From Lucifuga dentata (taxonomy: Eukaryota; Chordata; Actinopteri; Ophidiiformes; Bythitidae): DNA of 64,000 nt. The notes beneath the pieces were generated by a model, which saw nothing but the letters and a program-made list of their open reading frames with translations, did no database searches and had not been told where the DNA came from. A program made the position numbers and the translations under genes. The DNA lies in NCBI GenBank assembly GCA_014773175.1, contig VXCM01000213.1, forward strand, positions 176,232 to 240,231. The letters run 5' to 3'. How positions within the stretch are numbered: position 1 is the first letter of the stretch; each line of letters begins with the position of its first letter. This document shows positions 51,201-60,800 of this stretch, one piece after another.

Positions 51201-54200
51201 CATTATCATCTTGTTCCTGACTTGCTTTTTTTTTTTCTTATATTTGTTTTGTTTTGCACATTTATCTCAAAAGTCAAATCAAAGTCACGGCTGTCTGCAC
51301 TCTCCAGACTTTATCCACAGCAATACGCTCCATTTGTCTGCTGTTAAAACAATGGCTGCAGACCTGCAATTCCCACCTGGACAGATTGTGTGATAAAGAG
51401 CTTTGCCCACAACAGGTGAAAGCTGGCTGAATTTATCAGCTTCAGACCCCAGTGTAAGCATCATTAAGTATGAAAATGCAGCTTTCTGTTAAAGGAAAAT
51501 AAGCGCATATGCCAGTTCACAGCACCAGACTTTGATATTCCAAGTGTTTGCTGAACTGCGGCCAACTGCCGAGACAACAGTGAGCTTTTGAGATATACCA
51601 TGCTCTTGACTGCTGACGTTCTCAGGCTATACAGGAAAGCTGATAGCAAAGTGACTCTTCAGCTGACTGAGAGTTCAGACTAAATTTAAGGCATCAATAA
51701 TGGGATTTCTCTGATCGATGTGCGACAACCAGGATCAATGTGGGAAATCAGGTAGAAACGGCAGGATGTTGGGCTGAAGCTCTCAAGACCTTCAGGCACA
51801 GTGAGCCAAAAGTGTACAAGTCAAATTTTAGGTAAATATACTAAATACACAGCAGAACTCCGTTACAATATGATTTATGATCAGGGTCGGATTGGGATCC
51901 TCATTTTTTTTGGGACTTTAAGCTGTTGAGGGAGGGAACGAAAATGCCACTGATGCTGGAGGAGGGGCGAATAAATCGGTAATTGTCCGCTCTTTCTCCG
52001 CGCCAAGAAAACTATGAAAGAAAAAATTAGGTTTGCTTTGTTTAAGTTAATTTTAATTAATATTATATTGTACAGTGCACCGGTCGACCCACCGATGGCT
52101 GTGGCCCACCGGGAAAATTCTTGCCTTTCCCGATGGCCAATCCGACCCTGTTTATGATTTTTATTGATTAATTTTTTGATCAGCTTTGTCACATTTTATA
52201 GGTAACAATAATTTTTTCAAAATTCTCATTGATTTATTGTTTTGATAAACTAATCATTTCAACACTACATCTATCATGATTATCATTATTACTCTTGTTA
52301 CTATTATTATTGGTCATACAAGTCTCATTGATCATATTAACAAAAATAACAATATTTGTTACTTATTATTACTGTATTTTATTACAATATTTGTTATTTA
52401 TTATTACTGTTGTTATTGATGCTGCACTTAGAATAATTGTTAATTAGTGATGATGGTAATAATGTTATTGTTGTTTAACTGTACTGTTGTTTCCATATTT
52501 TTTTGTATCTTTCTTGATTTTTTAAATTTATTTTAAAAAAATCAAGAAAAAAAATGATTTACTTTCTTGATTTTTTAAATTTATTTGTGTTTTCTTGTTT
52601 TGGAGACATCTTGGTATCGCACCTGCCTCCTACTGCAACAAACAAAAACTGGATCAAAAGCAAAAAAAAAAAAAAAAAAANAAAAAAAAAAAAAAAAAAG
52701 AAAAAAGAAAAACGTGGCTCCATTAAATGTACAAATCTCTCCGGAAGGCGACGGCGGCAGCAATCACTGGCGTCCACATCCTGCGTAGCCAGAAGAAGCA
52801 GTCAGACTTGGACCCAAAGAGTGAGACATTCCTTTTGCTTGGATTGGACAAACGCCTCAGACGTGTCGTTGCCTTACATCATCCCCCCTCTTGTCTGTCC
52901 TCTTGTGGACAGAGCACACGGCTCTCGTCGAAGAACAAGAGCTGCGTGCTGGTCACCACTGTGAGGCCATTGAACCCCAGATAGTCACACTCTTATGCTG
53001 GATACCGAACAGCCCATCACCAGATAGCACACTACTCGCTGTCAAACGCCACCACGAGAAATGAGGTTAAATGGCACTATCTCCCACACAATATGGGAGC
53101 CTCTTCTATTTTTATTAATGGTGCTGATAGCCTCTATTCTTTGGAGAGACGCAGTGCAATTCTTGGAAATGGTTATAAATAAGTGAGGTGTCACTCAGGA
53201 TTCCTATTGATCTGTTTTACATAGTTTTACATTGTTTACAAAAATTGGAGACAGTTATTTCAGTGCCTCTGTGTAATAAATGAATTTCACTCAACAGTCT
53301 AAACATTCTGCAGATAAGTTAGCGCAGTGGAAAACCACCGAGGGACCTGTTTGCCCTTAATTTCATTGATTTAAAGACCTTAAAACATGGTGAACTTGTT
53401 AGAAAGGATTTCAGACATTTTGAAACTCCCTTTTCGGGAAATTTCTTTGATACTAATGACCGTGCTATCGATATAATCTACCACCATCTTTTTTAAATTG
53501 GGCTATTAGGGTGGATGCAGGAAAAGTAGAGCAGTTGTATGTAGCATCACCTTATCACAATTTACACTCTAAAACTAGCAGATGCAGAAAGCTTCCAAAT
53601 GAAAATTAGATTCAAATACCCCAAAATATTCCCTTTAAAATACCATATTTGTGATTTTGCATGTTTGAGCTACATGGAAGAACTGTATATCTTCGCCAGG
53701 GAATATAGTCCCAGGAGAAAACGTGCTTTTACAAAAGCACGTTAGCAATTTAAAATGGCCATGCCTTCTGCAATTGTCTGTAAGTTTCAGCAGGTGAAAC
53801 ATTACATTTTAAGGTGTGTGCATCACCTGAACATTTGATTTTGAAAGATCAGGGTGTCTGGCAAAATAATATGGAAACTGAAATACAGTTTTATGGTTTG
53901 GGAAATGGTTGGCTGTAGTATGTGTTTGGCTCAAGCATGCAAAAATCACCAGTATGGTCCTTTAAAGCCAAATGCTAATGGTAATTTCGTAATTTCTCAG
54001 AGATGACATCACTCACCTAGCAGCTGGACCCCTCGGGTGAGGCCGTAGACGTCTATGAGAGCCCAGAGAGGTTCGCCGACATGTACCCCACTAAAGAACA
54101 GCATGGGGCTGGAGTCGTTGATTCGATAGAACACTCGGCCCTTCTTATCCACCCAGAAGGAGATGACATTCCCCTCATTGGAGAGCTCCTCTGGTAGGGC

Positions 54201-54842
54201 CTTTGCCCAGAAGCCGCTCTGAGAAACCAGGTCAGGGCAGGCGTATTTGGGTAAGGTGTCNCCTTTGCCCAGAAGCCGCTCTGAGAAACCAGGTCAGGGC
54301 AGGCGTATTTGGGTAAGGTGTCTGGGTTGATCCTGGATGGGTCCTTGGATGTAAAACCGAGTCGCAGTGCGCCGCTCCAGCAGCACTGCTTTTTAGTGAT
54401 CTGTAAGAGGAAATACTGAATTTTTAATGAATGAAGACATTTAATTGTGTCAACATTTGTGAACATTGAGTGGAATCTTTACATTTTGATTTGTTTTTCT
54501 CTTTGCTGAGTCAAGAATGAGCTAAAAACAACTTATCTGTTGTCAATAAACTAAGATTAGCTTGGTATGTTTATCACCTGCAAGCGATTTTTGTCTTATT
54601 TTGAGCCTCTATTTATGTTGCATTTACCGTACGAGATAAGAGTATTCCTCACATGGCAGTGCTTGCCCTGCTCTCTCACTTTTGAGATGGATAGATGGCC
54701 TGATAGGTGAAGTAGAAACTTGTTCTAAACTGCTGCTTTAGCCCACACAAGAGCAAAGAGAACTCAAAACAGGAGAGGAAAGAGGAGGGATGAAGAGAAA
54801 GAGGCAGAGAAGACAGATGAGTGAATAAAAGGGGAGAAAGAN

Positions 54843-54879
<37 letters not shown>

Positions 54880-57800
54880 CTGGTTCACTTTGCACTGCAC
54901 TTTATTGAACCAAACAGATCCATCCCTTTAGGGAGCAAGAGCTTCCTCGCCAATTTCACGCCAATCCATCTTGAATATTTTCAGCTAACTTCTGTACAAT
55001 GTTGACAATCTAACCAGAGGATGATATGAGAGGAAAGGTCAGTAGGTCATTAAAATAATTAGCGTTCATCCTCTGAGGACAGAAATCATCCTTATCAAAA
55101 CCTAATGCAAATACTTTCATAATATTCTGTCAAGAACCAAATAGTTGGACATATGAAACTTTTGTGACCTTGTGGCGGCACGAGAGGAAAAGTCAGAGTA
55201 TCTTTAATGGTAAACCACCATATCGGTGATTTTACCATTTTGAACCCAATAAATACTTCTCCATACCTGTTACAATACTGCCAAACATTTTCCAAAGCAC
55301 AAAACCCTGTTTTGGTCTTTGTGTTATTTTGTCAAATCCCCTAATTTTTCTAAATCAAATGTTCAAGTGACACACCCATCTTAAATTTAAATGTTTTTCC
55401 TGCTAACACATATGTCCAAATGTAGAAAGCACAGTCGTTTTAATTTCTCTGGTAAAAGCCGTCCTCTCCTGGGCTATAGAGGATGGCTTGGCGGACACAT
55501 ATATTTTCTTTGGTGTAGTTGGAACATTACATTATTTCAACAAAAAATTCAATAGATGTTTTGTCTGCTGTGATGGATTACTTATCTCAAACATGTTTCA
55601 AGTATCCAGTTGATTTTTATTGCCTACTGGAATTAACTTCAATCAGTGGCTGCATGGTGTATATTTCCTGGCAGAGACAAACATGTAGCTCCATGTTGCA
55701 TCGGTTAAAATATGAATCTTTGACAAAAAAACATTAATAGAGTGCGGTTTGCTGTAATGGCTGAACCTATTTCAAGCATGTTTCAAAACTCTACAAGTTG
55801 ATTTTTACAGCATACAGAAATGAACTGAAACAATGGCTGTTTGGAAGGTAGAAAAAACAACTGCACTCTTAAAAAACGGTTGGTAGCAATGTAACGTGTA
55901 TGTGGGTGGTATTTATTGGCATCAAACATGCAAAAACACCGGTGTGGTCCTTGAAGATGTTTTCTATGTCACATTAAATCATAATCAATTCAACAGTTGT
56001 CAAGCTATTTCACTCTGGGTGAAAATGTTGAAAAATGGGCCGACAGTCGGATCCGCCGGCTGACGAAGTGACTGTCACTATTGTCCCTCAAGTCCTGCCG
56101 CTACTGTGACAAAAATATATTTCCAAGATGACAAGCACAGTCTGTATGCTCTTATTTCTTGTGTTTTCCTCTTTTTTCCTGTTGTGAGCAGGTGCCAATG
56201 ATCATTATTGCCATGGAAACACAGCTCTTAGTTCAGACTGAGGGCAGGATGACTAACTCTCAGGCTTGTATTACTGTCTTTTTTGAAACTGAAACTAACA
56301 TGGCATAATTATGTACACTGTAAAAATCTGCATCTTATCAAGTCCTTATCGCCCATTATTGAGTCATAAAAGTCTTATTTTCATAACATTTGTTTTAAGA
56401 GTTTTCTTCAATTACCATAAGTTTCATATTTCTGTGCATTGATCTGCTTTATTCTGTCTTCTTTCAAGATTTATGTGTAGAAATTTCTTGAAACAAGCAG
56501 ACAGCACGGGTTAAATGATCTCACTGCATTGGCAGATCAAAAAATATTTAACATGAAGATTTGTGACAGACACGCCTAACAGCATGGCTCTTTCTGAAAA
56601 CACATCCACAATGCTAATGCTAAAGATCATAACTAGTGACTAAAATATATACTTCCAATGATTTACAACATATTTTTGAATGAGTTGTCACTGGAATCAC
56701 TGCCCACAATGTCAGCCATTGTTTTAGTGATGAATAGCTCCATTTCCTGCTGATTGCCGTCTGTTGTCTTTACCTTCAGCCGAACTTGCTCGTAAACAGC
56801 AATAGGCCTGTTGCTGAAGGTGATGGCATTGCAGAAGCTGGCTTGTCTCTTGACGGTCCTCTGGGACATGTCCATGACTATTTGCGAGCCCTTCGTGCTG
56901 GGGTGGAACAGCAAAGGGAAGGAGGACAGGCTGCCACATGGCTGAATGGGCAGGCAGCGCTTGGGCTTGTGGCGGCATCGGTGGGCTGTGGCAGGAAAAG
57001 GCCCATTCAGAGAATCTAGAAAAAAAAAAGTGGATATGAANGCATCGGTGGGCTGTGGCAGGAAAAGGCCCATTCAGAGAATCTAGAAAAAAAAAAGTGG
57101 ATATGAATACATATGTTATGGTCAGACTGGACACTTGTGAAGTAGGCGATCAGAAAATTCATACCAAATGACTAATTGTTGAGACAGAACTCCAGATGCC
57201 CAAATTTTAGATGAGATGAGGAGATCAGATTCGTTTTTCTAGTTGATCTGTGTACCTGCAGCTTTTGTTGTTGTTGTTGTTGTTGTTGTTTGTTTTTAGT
57301 GGCATCATGAGGTCAAATCCAGTCTGTGACCAGCTGTCACATGTCATTTCCTCTCACATATGCCTGTAATATCAAGTTAATGAGAAATGGAATAAAACAA
57401 TCAAATACAAAGACTATTTCCAACATATCCAAGTAACACATGGTGCACATGTGAAACTTATATAAAATTCAATCATTTCAGTTTTGGTTATTCAACATCT
57501 TATCAAAATTTGTATTCAACAAATCATTTCTACCTGTGATGGCAAACTTTAAAGCCAGGGACAAGCCGCACATGTAGCAGCTCTAACAGATAATTAGTGT
57601 ATCAGAAAGTGACCTATTTTCTAACAGTGTAGCTTTGCTGTTATAACATATGTAATTCTAGTTGTGGCTCGTGCTTTATTGACTTTATGCAAAAGGTCCT
57701 GTCATAAAATAATAAAGCTCTGTCTTCCCTAGAATAAAAACTGATGGTCTGTAGACAAAGCCTGCCTATCAAATGGAGATGTGACACTGACTGTGCTTTG

Positions 57801-60800
57801 TAGCTTAGAGGAAGTGTCAAAATAACAGCAAACCCACATGAGAACATCTGACTCACACTGTGTGTCACAGTTTTTAGCTTTTTTCCCCCCATGAGAACAT
57901 GTGAACCATGCCCACTTACTGTAACTCAAAAAATAACAAATATTTCACAACACACCTGATACAGAAACTTGCAAAAAACCATTATATCATGAAACTCTCC
58001 TTTTCTCCATTTGCATTTTCATATTTTTCTTCAGAGTGCAATGCCAAGGTCACCCTACTGTTACAGATAAGCTGTGCTTATTTTATCTCAAAATACATAT
58101 AAAGCCAAAATATTAAAAATTGATTTCATTTCCTGTACTTCAATAGTACAGTCCTCTCTACAACAGGATTTAAATGAGTTCAAGTCCCATAAAAATTGTG
58201 CCAATTTGCCAGCAAAGAAGTTATTTAGATCCAATTAACAGTTTCATATTTGTACACCTAAATTTGGAAGATAAGTGCTGCATGTGTTCGCGTGTGAGAG
58301 AAGTAGGGTACACATGCCCTTGCTGAAAGACAGCTATTCTTGGTCTTATGGGTGACCTCAGAGGATGAAGAGCTTTATAATGTAGCCAGGAAACTAATCA
58401 ATTAAGGCTGTCAGGATTGGTAAGAACTCGTGATGTGGCTTCTGAGAGCAGGTCTATTTTGATTTCAGGGCAGAGATACAGAGTTGTGCAACGGATGAAA
58501 CAATGATCTCCATCCACAGATGTAAACACGGCATAATTTGATGAAGTGAAACTAGAAAATCATAAAATTAGTCTGAAATATTCTCAGTTCGGCATTTTGT
58601 TGCATATTTCCACATAGCCATTTTCTTATTGTCAAAAAACATTCTAATGGCTTTTGCCAAGTCTTCTGGTCTAAGGAAAAGTACAGTATATTTGTTAAAG
58701 GTCCTCACATGCTCTCCTCACTGTAGAACAATGCTGAATTGTTCTCTATGCACAACAGCGTTCTTAAATGAAGTCATAACGAAGCCTTCAGCCATATTGC
58801 ATCTATGATGTCATGTCAGACGTGACGTCTTCAGGAAAACACAACAGGAGTGTGTTGTACTCCATCAGTGACATGCCCCAAGACAGAAAACAGTGTGTGA
58901 GGCATGAAAACAGCATCTATAGATGGTCGTAGATAGGAGTTTATGGTGTTTTTTGACCAGGCAACAAAAAAGTTTGTAAAAATTTCTGTTCATTTAGCTG
59001 TTTGTATTTTGTTTTTATAAATTTTAGTTCCCTACCCGTTAGTCTAAATGTTGTTTCAGAGCTTTCTCTATGATGCCAGACATACAGTTCTGGAAAAATT
59101 CATTGAATATTTTTGCATTTTTGGACTAAAACAAGTCATCTTTGAAAATATTAAAAGGGGGATACCACCAATTTTACACATCAAATTCAGTTATTTGTTT
59201 ATGGGGAGCACTATTCAGCATAGGAAAATAACTATATAAAGGCTTTTGTGGCAGCTACTGGAAAAAGCAAACACTGGAAGTGTTACTTTGTGAGAAAATC
59301 GAAAACTAAAACCACTTGGGGTTGATATCAGTAGTAGTTTGAGACAAAATCACTTGTTTAATCTTAAAGATATTTCACCACTCATCTGTATAGCTTCTTC
59401 AGTACTGAGTCAGTGGTGGGCAGTCACCTAGCATGTGTCCACTGAGGATCTTCACACCTTGCGCCAGGTAAACACTTTTGTCACATTGCAGTCATTACAG
59501 TCGCATGAATTTAGGTGCATACTGATCTGCAATTCACGAAGGCAGAGAAGACATGATTTGAAAGCATTGCACAGTAAATTGGTGATAGACATAGTGGGGG
59601 AGTTTTGTTTAAAAGTGTGGGTTTTACAACATCTGTCCATCTTACTGACATCAGTGCTTTGCATGCTAACACAACTACAGAAGGCACGGTAAAAGCCACC
59701 TTCTCCTGGGAGTATTCCCTGACAGATACATACATTTTCTTCTGTGTAGCTGCGTGTTGGATCGGTTAAATAAAGTTACTTTGACAAAAAAATTTAATCG
59801 ATGTCATGTTCGCTGTGATGGATTAGTTATCTAAAGCACAATTCAAGTCTCTACAGTGAATTGAAAGCAATGGCAGTCTGGAAGGTGAAAAAAAACAAAC
59901 AAAAAATCTAAAATTTACTGCTCCAGTAGTATGTTTTGGAAAATGGTTGGCAGGTTGTATATATTGGGCTCAACCATGAAAAATCTCTAGTATGCTCCTT
60001 TTTAAGCTGAAAAAATACTGAAATCAGGTCTTTAAACACCTGACTTGTAAACTCCTTCCTCATATTGTTAAAATCTCACAGTTCCCAGAAAAATAGAGAG
60101 AAGTGGAAATCTGTGTCCTAAATGGTCCATTTTCTAGACAAAAGTTATTTGATAAGAGAATCCAACACAACATCGCCATCCTTTTCAGCATATATACATA
60201 TATATAGTATTTTGGAATGGCTTTACAGTGTTCATTATCAGAAACCTTACTTAGCACACAGAGGACGACAGTAAAAAAAAAAAAAAAAAAAAAAAATCAA
60301 CTAAATACATGAATGAATAAAAATGCCAGCATTAGATTTTACAGAGCCGCTGGTTTGAGCTAACACTGTTGATGATACAGCGGCTGTCTAATCGTGTTCA
60401 CAAAGTCATGCAACCCAGAAGAGACGTCAATGTTAACCGGAGCCCGGCCGTGATAAAGAGAGGTGCCGTGACAAATGTCAGATGAGTGAGTTATGGAAGG
60501 ATAATGTTACTTAATGCACCGCCACACACAATGTGACTGCCTTTGCTGTCATTAACTGGAAAGGACAAACGGAGCTCCTGGCCAGTGTCACCTGTGTTTT
60601 ATCCCCATGCCTGCTCTTACTAGAAACCTCAACACAGGCCCCAACAAGACGTGACGTACGTGCTCAATCTCTGTAGCTCTTTTTTTTTTTTTTTTTTTTT
60701 GCAGGAATGGGACTCACAAGCAGCATCCTAAAGAGCCGGAAGGCAGGTGTGTGTTTTTAATGGTTTGGCAACATGTCATAGCATGTATAGCTTCAATAAA

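Larger units (their letters stand above)
37696..54016 (-). other. NEURL1 intron 3, 16.3 kb, repeat-rich
   Basis: The longest intron, between the two Neuralized repeats. It contains an F2 fragment (38475-38740), an old retroposon 3' end (about 39090-39346), assembly joins at 40936, 43192, 43465 and 52681, a 43586-43958 repeat, a second (ATCC)-type fragment (44418-44580), a (CT)n tract (45247-45282), a 1-kb dispersed repeat (45768-46815), F1 copies (47330-47913, 48189-48693, 53635-53965), coding-like segment B (50410-50583) and a hAT-like element (51882-52150). No recognisable gene or NEURL1 exon. Confidence 0.75.
54401..56773 (-). other. NEURL1 intron 2
   Basis: A 2.4-kb intron with donor GTAAAG and acceptor CTCTTACAG on the minus strand. 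It contains a (GA)n tract with an N (54841-54878) and F1 copy 7 (55203-55954). Nothing else is recognised. Confidence 0.75.

Noticed and set aside
52554..52984. 136-codon frame with a long lysine run
   Set aside because: The lysine run is a poly-A tract with an assembly N at 52681; the frame depends on an uncertain length.
54200..54322. Tandem duplication within NEURL1 exon 3 as a real exon duplication
   Set aside because: Exact identity, a single N between the copies and restored phase on removal point to an assembly artefact.
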